From assembly GCF_003330725.1 (NCBI RefSeq), contig NZ_CP030840.1, forward strand, positions 6,752,116 to 6,816,115: a stretch of DNA of 64,000 nucleotides. The letters run 5' to 3'. Below the pieces are notes generated by a model. That model did no database searches. It was not told the DNA's origin and saw only the letters and a list, made by a program, of their open reading frames with translations. Positions 1 to 8,639 of this stretch are shown here, piece after piece. How positions within the stretch are numbered: position 1 is the first letter of the stretch; every line of letters begins with the position of its first letter. This DNA is from Acidisarcina polymorpha. GTDB taxonomy: Bacteria > Acidobacteriota > Terriglobia > Terriglobales > Acidobacteriaceae. Made by a program: the position numbers and the translations under genes.

Positions 1-92
1 GGCCTCTCCTTGTGCCTTGCAGATCCTGTGACAAACCTATTCGCGAGGGAGAAGCATTCTGCAGCCACTGCGGATACTCGCAGAGTTCTTAG
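1..92 (+). CDS. C-terminal zinc-ribbon of a protein cut by the window edge
   Basis: Reading from base 3 there is an open frame of about 29 codons to a TAG at 90-92. It contains two CxxC pairs (CRSC and CSHC, 16 residues apart) followed by GYSQSS. This is the geometry of a small zinc ribbon, as often found at the end of membrane or regulatory proteins. Nothing upstream is visible, so the rest of the protein and its function are unknown. It is followed 45 bases later by a co-directional membrane-protein gene. Confidence 0.55.
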   Translation, partial: PLLVPCRSCDKPIREGEAFCSHCGYSQSS

Positions 93-137
93 TATCGAAC
101 GCATCACAGCTGACAATCGCACAAAACGGAGGACGAT

Positions 138-557
138 ATGAAACGTGAACGCGCCTTACAGGTAGTGTTGGTGTTGGTGGGCTTGCTTTATTGCTTTTGG
201 GGCTATCTCCTGTTCGACAACCTGTGGCACGCTAAGTGGCTTAGCGGGCATAGTGACGTCATGCCAATGTTCCTGAGCCTTAACACGACGCTTGGGGTCT
301 GTCTGTTGTTGGCCGTCAAGCAGCCGGCCAAGCATCGCTTGATGATCGCCTATGGGGCGTGGTCAAGCCTTGCCCATGCGTTCACGATGACAATCATGTC
401 GGCGCAAGCCGTGGCGCACGGGATGCACAGGCAGGATAGTCCCCAGGACATTGTGATGTTTGTCGTGATTGGAGGCACACTGCTTACGCTCCTCCCGGCA
501 AAACAAGCATCGCCGGCCGGCGCGCCTATCAGTGAGCCGCGCTTTGCCGAACGCTAG
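138..557 (+). CDS. Small four-helix integral membrane protein, unknown function
   Basis: The product has 139 residues. Hydrophobic stretches near residues 7-27, 42-60, 70-92 and 103-120 suggest four membrane segments; the tail is short and polar. The ATG at 138 has an upstream AAACGGAGGACG, a good ribosome site. It resembles the DUF6632-like group of small bacterial membrane proteins by length and layout, but I see no catalytic motif. The gene follows the zinc-ribbon gene on the same strand and is then cut off from downstream genes by the insertion sequence. Confidence 0.6.
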   Translation: MKRERALQVVLVLVGLLYCFWGYLLFDNLWHAKWLSGHSDVMPMFLSLNTTLGVCLLLAVKQPAKHRLMIAYGAWSSLAHAFTMTIMSAQAVAHGMHRQDSPQDIVMFVVIGGTLLTLLPAKQASPAGAPISEPRFAER

Positions 558-606
558 GCATCTCGAAGTTCAACTGTCGATATCAGGCCGATGCACTCAT
601 CAAGGC

Positions 607-1770
607 TCAAACGACTCTTCGTGCAGCTCTGAAACGAAGCTCTTCCGCATTTAGCTCTCCGACCTCGAGATCTCGAAAGTAAACCCTGTAGAACCCGGGC
701 GTGGTTAGCTCAAGAGCGAGCTCTTCGAAGCGGAATACTTCGCTGATGAAGATTCTGGTCTTGTGCCAGCTGATGTCGCCACTGTTATTCACTTTGCGCA
801 GAAGAAGCCCTTTGGGGTAGGTGAACTCCGGCAATTTGCGCGGCAGTCGGACAGAACTGGGGTGATAGAGACTGGCCGGAACTGCGTTCTTCAAGCCCTC
901 ATGTGGGCGCTCGTTATTGAAGACGTAGCGAAAATTATCGAAGCGGCTCTGCTGTGCGCGAAGAGATGACGCAGGCGGTTTTGTCGTGTCCTCCTTCAGC
1001 GTGCGATGCATGCGCTCGTGGCGACCGTTCTGTTGCGGTCGGCCTGCTTGAATCCGTTCGTGAACAATCCCAAGCTTCATCCAGCCGAGCGCGAGCTTCG
1101 AAAGTCCCATGAGCCCCGTGCCCGCAAACGGCGCGCCGTTGTCCGTCCTGATTCGAGCGGGCATTCCGTACTCCCGCATAGCCGCTTCACAGATTGCTCG
1201 AACCTGGCTAAGGTCAATGCGCGAGACGATCTGGCAACGAATCAAATAACGGCTATACGCATCGGTTATCGTAAACGGATCGCATCGCTTGCCGTCGCCC
1301 GTCACGAAGTAGCCTTTGAAATCCATACACCACAACTGATTTGGTCCCGTCACCATTGAGAACGGCTCTGAGCAAGGCGTGATGCGTTTTCTTTTCTTCT
1401 GTGGACTTGTTAAGCCGGCGCGGCTCAGGATGTTCCCGAATGTGCTGGCTGCAGGCCATACCAGTTCTGGCTGTAACATTTCCAGCCTTGCCTTGAGCTT
1501 GCGTGCGCCCCAAGACGGATGCTTGGCACGAAGGACGAGAATAGCGTTCTCCATCGGCTCAAGGGTTGCGTGCGAGCAGGTATGCGGCCGGCGACTGCGA
1601 TCCACGAGTCCTTCTGGTCCCGTCTCGTTGTACCGGTTGATCCAGCGGTAGGCCGTTGGACGTGAGATCCCATACGCGCGACACAGGTCCGCCACTGACA
1701 TCTCTTCCTTCTGATAACTCGATAAAAACTGCAAACGTTGATCCAAGATACAACTCTCTTTCCAGGGCAT
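607..1770 (-). CDS. IS481-type DDE transposase
   Basis: The product has 387 residues, usual for the IS481/IS3-like integrase-core transposases. The N-terminal third carries helix-turn-helix segments (SVADLCRAYGISRPTAYRWI, residues about 25-44). The rve-type catalytic core follows, with DDE candidates in the WCMDFKG block, the RTDNGAPF block and the E of GRHERMHRTLKED. It appears intact from ATG to stop. I looked for terminal inverted repeats about 50 bases outside each end and could not fix them, so element borders are not given. It sits immediately upstream of the antirestriction gene block and probably marks the edge of a mobile segment. Confidence 0.85.
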   Translation of the reverse strand: MPWKESCILDQRLQFLSSYQKEEMSVADLCRAYGISRPTAYRWINRYNETGPEGLVDRSRRPHTCSHATLEPMENAILVLRAKHPSWGARKLKARLEMLQPELVWPAASTFGNILSRAGLTSPQKKRKRITPCSEPFSMVTGPNQLWCMDFKGYFVTGDGKRCDPFTITDAYSRYLIRCQIVSRIDLSQVRAICEAAMREYGMPARIRTDNGAPFAGTGLMGLSKLALGWMKLGIVHERIQAGRPQQNGRHERMHRTLKEDTTKPPASSLRAQQSRFDNFRYVFNNERPHEGLKNAVPASLYHPSSVRLPRKLPEFTYPKGLLLRKVNNSGDISWHKTRIFISEVFRFEELALELTTPGFYRVYFRDLEVGELNAEELRFRAARRVV

Positions 1771-2102
1771 ACACCATCGTCTGTGTCACCCAAACGGCTC
1801 GTGTCCGTTACCGTCGCGTTTCGCTGTAAACCATGACTCCGGTCTGTTTTGTAACGCAAGTGCTAAGTACGCTCAGGAGCTTCGCTCCCCGCGCGTGCAA
1901 GGGGTTTCCCGCAGTCTTCCGCGCTGCGCTTGTGCAGACCTTCGCTGCGCTTGCCCTTGCGTCTCCGCCTTCAGCTCCGCCGACAAGGATGGGTGATTCC
2001 CCTCCCCTTGCGCTTGCTACCCACACCCGGATGGCCGGGGGCCAAGGCGTGTCTGTGAGAACAGCCACAGCCAAACCATTCAAAAGCCAAGGAGCACTGA
2101 AC
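1771..2102. other. Non-coding leader (copy A) before the ArdC-like gene
   Basis: This stretch is GC-rich, full of CGCTGCGCTTG-like pyrimidine/purine blocks. In its last 120 bases it is clearly homologous to the leader before the gene at 8861. The shared words include GGGCCAAGGCGTGT (around 2040) and CCATTCAAAA (around 2077), then a purine-rich ribosome site. An open frame runs through it in phase with the ArdC-like gene, but there is no family similarity before 2103, and the AAGGAGC ribosome site sits just before that ATG. It is probably a 5' untranslated or promoter region. Confidence 0.5.
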
Positions 2103-2966
2103 ATGAGCAACGACAAAGCACAGGAACTCACCGCAAGGATCAACGAATCCATCACCGCACTATGCGCCGAGACCGACGCCGCGAAGCAGTCAGAAACTTA
2201 TCTCGCATGGCTTTCCACCGTGAGCCGCTTTTATAAATATTCGTTTGGCAATTGCCTTCTGATCTGGACGCAAGCGCCAGAAGCAACCCGCGTTGCCGGG
2301 TTCAACACTTGGAAATCATTAGGCCGATTTGTGAAGAAGGGCGAGACCGGCATCCGCATTCTCGCTCCTATCGTTCGTAAGGTGGACGAGGAGAAAGACG
2401 GCGCCACGGAGAAGGTATCCCGGCCCTTTGGTTTTCGTTCCGTGTCGGTCTTCGCTCAGGAACAGACGGACGGCCAACCACTCCCCGAACTGAACACCAA
2501 CGCCACAGAAGGAGGCGAAACCCTTCTCCCGCTGTTGGAGAAGGCAGCGGCCCACCTCAACATCACGCTCGTTTACAAGGCTATCGCCGGTAACGCAGAA
2601 GGCTATAGCAAAGGCGGCTTAATCGAGATTGAGGAGACGTTAGACACCCCCGCACGTTGCGGAGTAATCGCCCATGAAATCGGCCACGAATTGATGCACC
2701 GAACCAACCGCGAAGGCACCACACGCCAGCAGAGAGAGCTTGAGGCCGAGTCCGTATCCTATGCGGTCCTCGCTCACTTCGGCATCCACTCCGAAAGCCG
2801 CTTCTATCTTGCAACCTATGACGTAACCGCCGAGATGCTGACCGCTTCCCTTCAGACCATCGGCAATGCCGCGAAGAAGATTATCAGCATGATTGAGGAC
2901 TCAGGCGAACAGATCGAGGAGGGCGAGGGTGAACAGTCCCCCGCCCCGCTCGCCATCTCCGCCTAG
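2103..2966 (+). CDS. ArdC-like antirestriction protein with zincin metallopeptidase domain
   Basis: The product has 287 residues, from ATG 2103 after AAGGAGC. Residues 1-130 match the ArdC N-terminal ssDNA-binding type (YLAWLSTVSRFYKYSFGNCLLI, then the WKSLGRFVKKGETGI stretch). Residues about 190-250 are an ImmA/IrrE-type zincin with the metal-binding helix AHEIGHELMH and a downstream glutamate (RELEAESVSY). Known ArdC proteins protect incoming plasmid ssDNA from host nucleases during conjugation. Its position ahead of a primase and SSB supports that role. The tail is acidic and Pro-rich. A longer in-frame start at 1833 is possible but lacks domain support. Confidence 0.85.
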   Translation: MSNDKAQELTARINESITALCAETDAAKQSETYLAWLSTVSRFYKYSFGNCLLIWTQAPEATRVAGFNTWKSLGRFVKKGETGIRILAPIVRKVDEEKDGATEKVSRPFGFRSVSVFAQEQTDGQPLPELNTNATEGGETLLPLLEKAAAHLNITLVYKAIAGNAEGYSKGGLIEIEETLDTPARCGVIAHEIGHELMHRTNREGTTRQQRELEAESVSYAVLAHFGIHSESRFYLATYDVTAEMLTASLQTIGNAAKKIISMIEDSGEQIEEGEGEQSPAPLAISA

Positions 2967-3099
2967 AAGCGCTCCTTGCCCGCCAGCAAACGCGGCGACC
3001 CTTCCTACCAGGGGAAAGGGTCGCCCACACCCCTTTTGCCGGGGCCGTTCCCTCCCCGGCACCCCTCCCACAGTGAAATACATTTGAAGGGTGACGTCG

Positions 3100-3954
3100 A
3101 TGGACAAGACCCAATCCACAGTTCGCAACATCCTCACAGCAGTAGAAGCGCCGCTCTACGATATCGGCGTCCTGAGCGATCGGGGTATGCTTCCCGGTCT
3201 CGACAGCATCCCCGCCGCGGCGGTGCTCGACCGGCTTTCGCTATTCAAGTATCGCAACGCTCGCGGCTCCCATATCTATGTCCGTCCTTCAGGGGAACAT
3301 CGTTTCACCGTGCTAGACGATCTCAACGAGACCACGCTCGCGCGGCTCGCGGCGGATGGCTTCAATCCTTGCGCCGTCGTTGAGACAAGTGCCGGCAACT
3401 TCCAAGCCTGGCTGAAGCACCCCGCTGTGTTTCCAAAGCCCCTCGGAACTTTCGCCGCACAGACTCTTGCCGGACGCTACGATGCCGATCCAAGCGCGGC
3501 GGACTGGAGGCGGTTCGGGCGGCTCCCCGGCTTCACAAATTGCAAACCTAAGTACCGCAAGCCCGATGGTCTATTCCCTTTCGTTCGGCTCAAGAGTTAT
3601 AGCGGCGAGCAGTATCCGATGGCCGAGACCTTCGCGCAGGAAATAACGAAGCTCTATGAAGAGCGAGAACAGGAACGAGAGGAACGACGCATACAAGCGT
3701 CTCTTTCTCCCCAACGGGGACCGAGGTTATCGAATCTGTCTCTTGAACGATTCCGTACCTCCACCAAGTACCAGGACAGACCCGCCGCCGCAGACATAGC
3801 CTTCTGTGTCGCCGCTTATGCCAACGGGATAACAGAGGACCGTATCGAACGTTCCCTTGAAGACGACTATCTATCCCGCGATCCCAGCACTTCAAAGCGA
3901 GCTGCCTACATCCGGAGAACTATGGAAAAGGCGAGGAGATGGGCTGAGCGATAA
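3100..3954 (+). CDS. RepB-type DNA primase domain protein
   Basis: The product has 284 residues from ATG 3100; GTG 3091 is an alternative. GAAGGG at 3085-3090 favours 3100. Residues 35-160 show the archaeo-eukaryotic-primase-like RepB_primase pattern: RNARGSHIYVRP, then VLDDL, then VVETSAGNFQAWLKH, and later WRRFGRLPGFTNCKPKYR. This family primes DNA on mobilizable plasmids and in ICEs. The last 100 residues are charged, with a coiled-coil-like KLYEEREQEREERRIQ. It lies 133 bases after the ArdC-like gene and before ssb, so it fits plasmid lagging-strand start-up after transfer. It is shorter than multidomain replicases and carries no helicase motif. Confidence 0.75.
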   Translation: MDKTQSTVRNILTAVEAPLYDIGVLSDRGMLPGLDSIPAAAVLDRLSLFKYRNARGSHIYVRPSGEHRFTVLDDLNETTLARLAADGFNPCAVVETSAGNFQAWLKHPAVFPKPLGTFAAQTLAGRYDADPSAADWRRFGRLPGFTNCKPKYRKPDGLFPFVRLKSYSGEQYPMAETFAQEITKLYEEREQEREERRIQASLSPQRGPRLSNLSLERFRTSTKYQDRPAAADIAFCVAAYANGITEDRIERSLEDDYLSRDPSTSKRAAYIRRTMEKARRWAER

Positions 3955-4325
3955 GCATCGGTGCTTCAAGTCCATTTGTCGTTCTTCCCTGTTGCATTCT
4001 GATTGACTCTTCGAGTTTCTGAGCTGGCTTTCGCTACTTGCACCATGAGGGAAAACCATTGAACAGGGCGGCTCCCTTCCGGTTTGCCTTTCTCTCTGCG
4101 TTCAGCGTGCCGCGCTCAAAGCACCCCCGCCCTTCGGACGCACGCTCTCCTTCCCAAAATCCGCTGTGCGCCTCTGCGAGGTGCGGACTCCTGCCCCAAA
4201 ACAAGTTTGGGTCCCCTTCCGCAGATTCCGTCCAGTCGCCGAGGGAGTGGGTCGCGACGGCACACCCGTTGGGCAAGCATGTACCGCAGACAGCGGATAC
4301 ACCAAAAGAAACGGAGCCAAACACC
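3955..4325. other. Non-coding leader before ssb
   Basis: No supported gene. The last 100 bases have the same style as leader copies A and B (…GGGCAAGC…ACACCAAAAG…ACGGAG… then the ATG), but the match is weak. A frame opens from 4038 into ssb, but SSB homology begins exactly at ATG 4326, so the upstream part is treated as untranslated. AAACGGAGCC lies before the ATG. Confidence 0.4.
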
Positions 4326-4697
4326 ATGTTCAACAAAATCATCCTCATCGGCCGCCTCGGACAGAACGCAGAAGCCGAAACCGCTCAGAACAACAAAGAG
4401 TACGTCGTCCTCAACATCGCTACGCAGGAGAGCTGGAAGAACGACAAAGGCGACTACGAAACCCGCACCGAATGGCACCGCGTCTTTGCCTGGAGGAATC
4501 TCTCGAAGTTCGCCAAGACTCTCCAGAAGGGGCAGCTCATCACCTTGGAAGGCACCTTGCGGTATCGCGAGGTCGAGGATGAGATCGAGGGCACCACGTT
4601 CAAGCACCGGATAGCGGAGATCCACGCCATCAGCATGAAGCGGCTCTCTAAGATCGAGGCCGCTGATGACCCAACAGACGGAGCCGGCGACGAGTAA
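4326..4697 (+). CDS. ssb: Single-stranded DNA-binding protein
   Basis: The product has 123 residues and a single OB-fold domain of standard SSB type. It opens MFNKIILIGRLGQNAE, has the TRTEWHRVFAWRNLSKFA strand-helix block (residues 43-60) and GQLITLEGTLRYR near 67-79. The C-terminal acidic tail ends TDGAGDE, lacking the canonical DDDIPF tip that recruits partner proteins in chromosomal SSB. Plasmid SSBs often vary there. It probably coats incoming single strands and works with the ArdC-like and primase products. A strong hairpin follows 14 bases after the stop. Confidence 0.92.
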   Translation: MFNKIILIGRLGQNAEAETAQNNKEYVVLNIATQESWKNDKGDYETRTEWHRVFAWRNLSKFAKTLQKGQLITLEGTLRYREVEDEIEGTTFKHRIAEIHAISMKRLSKIEAADDPTDGAGDE

Positions 4698-4710
4698 TCG
4701 CCGGCTTTCA

Positions 4711-4741
4711 GGTGGATGAGACAGAGAAGGTCTCATCCACC
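4711..4741 (+). terminator. Hairpin terminator candidate after ssb
   Basis: A perfect 12-bp stem (GGTGGATGAGAC with GTCTCATCCACC) around a 7-base loop starts 14 bases after the ssb stop. It is followed by ATTTGTTGT, which is U-rich only in part. It could end the ardC-primase-ssb transcript. Confidence 0.6.
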
Positions 4742-4968
4742 ATTTGTTGTGAAGATAGAGGCTGGCTGTGAGATCAAGTAGGCTCAGATCATCTCGGGTG
4801 TCAGCGTTGCTGGGTTTGCTCCATTGCATCAACCGAGAATCGTTCTCGGCGACATCGGCGTTTATGAGGACTGACACTTCGACGAGGTATGTCTGAGAAC
4901 GGAAAAGGTGGGAACTGGCTAGAGTTGCGTATCATAAAGGACGCCATCGTACCTATGCGGAGACGGAC

Positions 4969-5942
4969 TTGAAGTTCAAAGATCGAACGATTAACGCATT
5001 GGCCGACATGATCTGCGGGAATACCGACGCCGGCAAAGAGGTCCTTTTCCCCTACCGGAGCAGCAGCTACATCACACGCTTCTTTCAAGAATGCGATACC
5101 GACTATGTGCACGATGGGACAACGCGCAACGCTTGGGTGGGCAGCACGTTGGTCACAATTCTGGAGGAGCCACAGACAAGCGGCAACGCGCCGCCCGACA
5201 CCTTCGCCCGTGTAATACGCACGCTCATGGATCAGGGCGACAAACAGGACGCGGACCCCGCCCGCGAAAAGGCCATGGCGCTCTTGAACGTGGCTTTGGT
5301 CCGTGAAGGCTACGAAGCGTTTTATGCAGAAGATCGGCAATGCTACCTGAAGCACATTGCGACGAACACGATTGCGCAGCCGGTTCCAAATCCGCACCGA
5401 CCCTTCTCGGCAACCGAGCTGAAACGACGCGGTGACTTAATCGCCTATTTAGACCGCTGTTCAGAAGATGAGCTAATCGGGGAAGTCCTCCTGCCATTGT
5501 TGCGTCAGCTTGGCTTTCATCGCATCACGGCGGCCGGTCATAAAGACAAGGCGCTCGAATACGGTAAAGACATTTGGATGAAGTACACGTTGCCGACAAT
5601 GCACACGTTGTATTTCGGTATTCAGGCGAAGAAAGATAAGCTCGACGCGGCGGGCGACAGCAAAGGATCAAACAAAAACATCGCAGAAATTCATCAGCAG
5701 GCCTTGATGATGCTTGGCCATGAAATTTTCGATCCCGAGACAAACAGTCGTGTCCTAGTGGTCAAATCACCAAAGCTGCAAGGAACTGGCTCGGCGGGAA
5801 GCTCGATGCGACGAAGCGCAGCCAGATCATGTTCATGGACAGAGACGACATTTTGAACCTCTACGTCGTAACCAATCTGCCCCTGCCTGACGGTGCGCTC
5901 CGAGAGCCGATGAAGATCACCGACGATGACATCCCTTTTTAG
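4969..5942 (+). pseudogene. Restriction-endonuclease-like protein, frameshifted near the 3' end
   Basis: The first frame (4969 to about 5760) gives a conserved-looking protein. Its region FHRITAAGHKDKALEYGKDI followed by YFGIQAKKDK (residues about 183-225) resembles the D…QxK core of Mrr-like PD-(D/E)xK nucleases. After VLVV at 5760 the frame is lost, but the next frame continues sensibly (GQITKAARNWLGGK…MFMDRDDILNLY…DDDIPF) to a TAG at 5940-5942. Loss of one G in a GGG run would explain this. The intact protein would be about 324 residues. Start choice is uncertain: 4969 is TTG. It is probably a defence or modification-dependent nuclease; that is inferred from the fold only. Confidence 0.6.
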
Positions 5943-6115
5943 AAATACAACCCCGCGACGGTGCTGAACTTGCGTTTATATCGTACCGAGAAGTCGGCAT
6001 CGCGACCGGAATCTCATAATCGGGTGCCGGATCGACGATCGCCGTCGCAATCGACGTTTCGCGGTACCAATTGTATTCGTAATCAAACCGTCCAACTCGA
6101 CGAACCAATAGCTAG

Positions 6116-7492
6116 CTATTGGGCAGCGGTCCGAAACCTTCTGTAGTGCTTCTGAAGCCACAGGATGGGGGAGACATCCTGCATTCTCAGCTTGATTAGT
6201 TCCTCAAGATCCCGGTCTGAAAGTATCAGCAGAACTTTCCGAGGATTCGAATCATTGAAAATTGAGATTTGCTTCCGAAGCAAGTTATCACCGGGGGGCT
6301 TCCGGGTAACGATGTATCCCAGCCGGCCGATCCTATCGCCTAGATACGTCGCCGCCTGATTAAGAGCTGCCATCGTGAGCTCGTCCGTGTTCTTGACCTC
6401 GAACATGACGAACAATGAGTCGTGGGACGTGCGCACGTAGTCGAGAAACGTCGCGTCAGAGTCGTTCGTGACAATGATATCCCTGCGTTCGGTACCGTCA
6501 ATCGTGCGTTCCTCAAGACGTCCATCGATCAGATCTGGGCAGAACACGAATGTAAGGATGTCGAGGACAAGCTCTTGATACGCTGTTGCGTCAGACTGCC
6601 CTGGAGGAATCGTCGCCAAACGCGTTAGCAGAGACTCTCCCGTGTCAGCCGAGCTATCCGTAAGTGGTGGCAGGATCGGTTGAGCAGCCGCTGCTTGCTG
6701 CTCCCTTTGCTTGACATAGGCGTCGATGATGGAGGTCTCCACGCGACTGGTAGATGTCACCTCTGCCTTTGAGGGCGCGCGTCCGGTCACTCTCCCGACC
6801 CTCTTCCTAGCCTCCAGATATGCCCGAAACTCGGTCTTGACGAAGTTGTCATAGTTGATCCAAGGAAGCTGTCGAACTATCCTGCGAGGCACAAAGAGAA
6901 TTGCTCTCCCATCCTCAGAGTTGACCGGCAAATCATAGTATCCATCGCGCCAGCAGCGCTCTTTTGGATCGTAGACATGGTTGACAGGGACTAACGACCG
7001 GATCGGCAGGTTATGAACCTCGCATTGGCGTTGAGTGTATTGAATTAAGTATTCCTTCAGGATATTTGAAGCGATGTCGCCTACTCGATCAGGCCCTATT
7101 CCCGGAGAGATCAGTTGCATCTCTTCGACGTGCCTGATGCCACGCTCCATAATCGCCGGGGACAATTTCAGCGAGCCGATAAGCAGATTTGTCAGAGTCT
7201 TGCCCAAGCCGGACCCTCTTTTGTTACTCGCGCCATATCCGAAGCCGATTTCTGCCACCTCGGGGAAATCCAATATGTACTTGGCGTCTAGCTCGTCGTC
7301 TTTGGCGATTGCACTAACCCCATCCGCAAAGTGTTCGACAATGCTTGCATGGAGCAACCGTAGTTCTGGGTCCCGACTCTTGAATAGGAGGAAAGGATCG
7401 ATGCATAGAGGCAAATCGCCCACGAGGTGTGGAATGACGAAATCAACCTCGAGCTGTCGCAATTGGGGGAATACGCTGGAATCTTTGGTCAT
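6116..7492 (-). CDS. Unrecognised protein with C-terminal PD-(D/E)xK-like nuclease domain
   Basis: The product has 458 residues. The N-terminal 230 residues begin VDFVIPHLVGDLPLCIDPFL and include FGYGASNKRGSGLGKTL, a Gly/Lys-rich segment that is not a Walker A motif. Residues 225-300 look like a linker rich in Ala, Gln and Thr. The C-terminal part has YQELVLDILTFVF, then GTERRDIIVTN, then FVMFEVKNTDEL (about residues 305-385). This E…D…ExK order is that of restriction-endonuclease-fold DNA cleavers. The start overlaps the upstream partner by four bases (7489-7492), so the two are translationally coupled. It lies inside an antirestriction block on the opposite strand. I infer a phage or plasmid defence role; no named system fits. 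Confidence 0.6.
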   Translation of the reverse strand: MTKDSSVFPQLRQLEVDFVIPHLVGDLPLCIDPFLLFKSRDPELRLLHASIVEHFADGVSAIAKDDELDAKYILDFPEVAEIGFGYGASNKRGSGLGKTLTNLLIGSLKLSPAIMERGIRHVEEMQLISPGIGPDRVGDIASNILKEYLIQYTQRQCEVHNLPIRSLVPVNHVYDPKERCWRDGYYDLPVNSEDGRAILFVPRRIVRQLPWINYDNFVKTEFRAYLEARKRVGRVTGRAPSKAEVTSTSRVETSIIDAYVKQREQQAAAAQPILPPLTDSSADTGESLLTRLATIPPGQSDATAYQELVLDILTFVFCPDLIDGRLEERTIDGTERRDIIVTNDSDATFLDYVRTSHDSLFVMFEVKNTDELTMAALNQAATYLGDRIGRLGYIVTRKPPGDNLLRKQISIFNDSNPRKVLLILSDRDLEELIKLRMQDVSPILWLQKHYRRFRTAAQ

Positions 7493-8304
7493 TTCTGATC
7501 TGGCTCGTATGTGATTCCATCTTTTGGAGGCTCGTAAGACGGAATACCAACTCGATCCAACTTCTCAAAATTGAAGAATACCTCGTCGCCATGCTTCCGA
7601 AACCACGCGTCTGAGATGGGGCCGTCAATCTTCGCTTTCACCTCGGATTTACGGACGTACTCGTCATATTCTTCCGTCTGATCCTCACCTTCTTCCCCAT
7701 CCTCTTCGGTAAGCCCAGAATCGTCTTCTTCTTCCTCAACATCGTCCGAATCGCTACCGTCATCATCATCGTCGTCGCTCGCTACATCCTCTTGCTCGTC
7801 TTCATCGTTGTCAGAGGTGTCGGATTCCTCTTCATCGCTGACCTCGTTATGAAAATCAACCTCCTCCTGCTCGGCGACTCTCAAGGCAGAAGCGATCGTC
7901 TGTAGCTCACTTCCTATAGAGAAATGACCTTTTGTTTCCACCTCTAACATCGAAGTAAAACGTTCGCTAGTCTGTTGAAGGATTCGGAGTGATAGCAGGA
8001 GATCGGGATAACTCGGGTTGTCGCCAGCAGGCACGAAGGATTTCAAACGACCTAGGTAAGCGTCTCGAAATATGAGCGCCTTAGCATCCGCTATCTGCGC
8101 ATTGACAACCTCTACGAGCAGATCGGAGGGAGGCACCACCGACTTGCTTTTGGTGAGTTTATCGACTTCTTCGTACAGACCTCGGAGCTGGCTCGTCTGT
8201 GCCAAGTGATTCTGGTGAGCCTTCCGGATGGCGTCTCCGAACTTCCCGTGTTTATCCAGTGCGGCTATAGCTGAATCCAACTGCTCTCTTCTCGAAAATT
8301 CCAT
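7489..8304 (-). CDS. Acidic coiled-coil partner of the nuclease-like protein
   Basis: The product has 271 residues and no recognised family. Residues 1-135 are predicted helical (QLDSAIAALDKHGKFGDAIR and LRGLYEEVDKLTKS), typical of a coiled coil. Residues about 150-215 are an uninterrupted acidic tract of Asp, Glu and Ser (DEEESD…DDDDDD…EEEEDD). The last 55 residues are ordered again (ISDAWFRKHGDEVFFNFEKL). AAGAGGCGGCAG precedes the ATG. A polyacidic arm can mimic DNA or occupy a nucleic-acid-binding surface, so it may hold the downstream nuclease inactive; that is inference. It is the first gene of a two-gene operon and overlaps the nuclease gene. Confidence 0.6.
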   Translation of the reverse strand: MEFSRREQLDSAIAALDKHGKFGDAIRKAHQNHLAQTSQLRGLYEEVDKLTKSKSVVPPSDLLVEVVNAQIADAKALIFRDAYLGRLKSFVPAGDNPSYPDLLLSLRILQQTSERFTSMLEVETKGHFSIGSELQTIASALRVAEQEEVDFHNEVSDEEESDTSDNDEDEQEDVASDDDDDDGSDSDDVEEEEDDSGLTEEDGEEGEDQTEEYDEYVRKSEVKAKIDGPISDAWFRKHGDEVFFNFEKLDRVGIPSYEPPKDGITYEPDQK

Positions 8305-8639
8305 CTGCCGCCTCTTTGGCTCGGGATTCCACCTCGCCTATATCGGGTCTCCCATACAGCCTCGACGGGACCGGTTACTATTTTCGCACGCAGACGAACG
8401 CACGACAGCGCGAACTGTCTATTACTGAATATTGGTGTCCTGCTGCTGAGTCGCGTGGTTCTTGGTCGCTTGGAAAGAGAAGCATCGATTGGTCCCGTGA
8501 AGTCGGCCAGCGTCCACGAATGTCTCCGCTCCACCTGCCTCTGCGCGCCCTATTCCTACCCGCAACGTACGCCCGAAGAACAACTGCCAAAGCAATCTCC
8601 GCGCGGTTCGCGCTAATGCAAGGAAACCAAGCCTACTGA
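8305..8639. other. Intergenic, upstream of the nuclease cassette
   Basis: A 107-codon frame on the plus strand covers most of it but shows no family pattern and no ribosome site. The region must contain the promoter of the leftward cassette; I cannot point to convincing -35/-10 boxes. Confidence 0.3.

Noticed and set aside
560-1850. Terminal inverted repeats of the IS481-type element
   Set aside because: Compared both flanks by eye and found no convincing matching ends; borders left open.
4038-4325. N-terminal extension of SSB by about 96 residues
   Set aside because: SSB homology starts exactly at ATG 4326 and the upstream part is low-complexity Pro/Ser/Arg; resembles the leaders.
7689-7860. 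Acidic codon repeats as a microsatellite or CRISPR-like array
   Set aside because: The repeats are GAC/GAA-type codons inside a clean reading frame, with no spaced identical units.
8316-8639. 107-codon plus-strand frame upstream of leader copy B
   Set aside because: No ribosome site and no family pattern; low-complexity Arg/Ser content of an out-of-frame translation.
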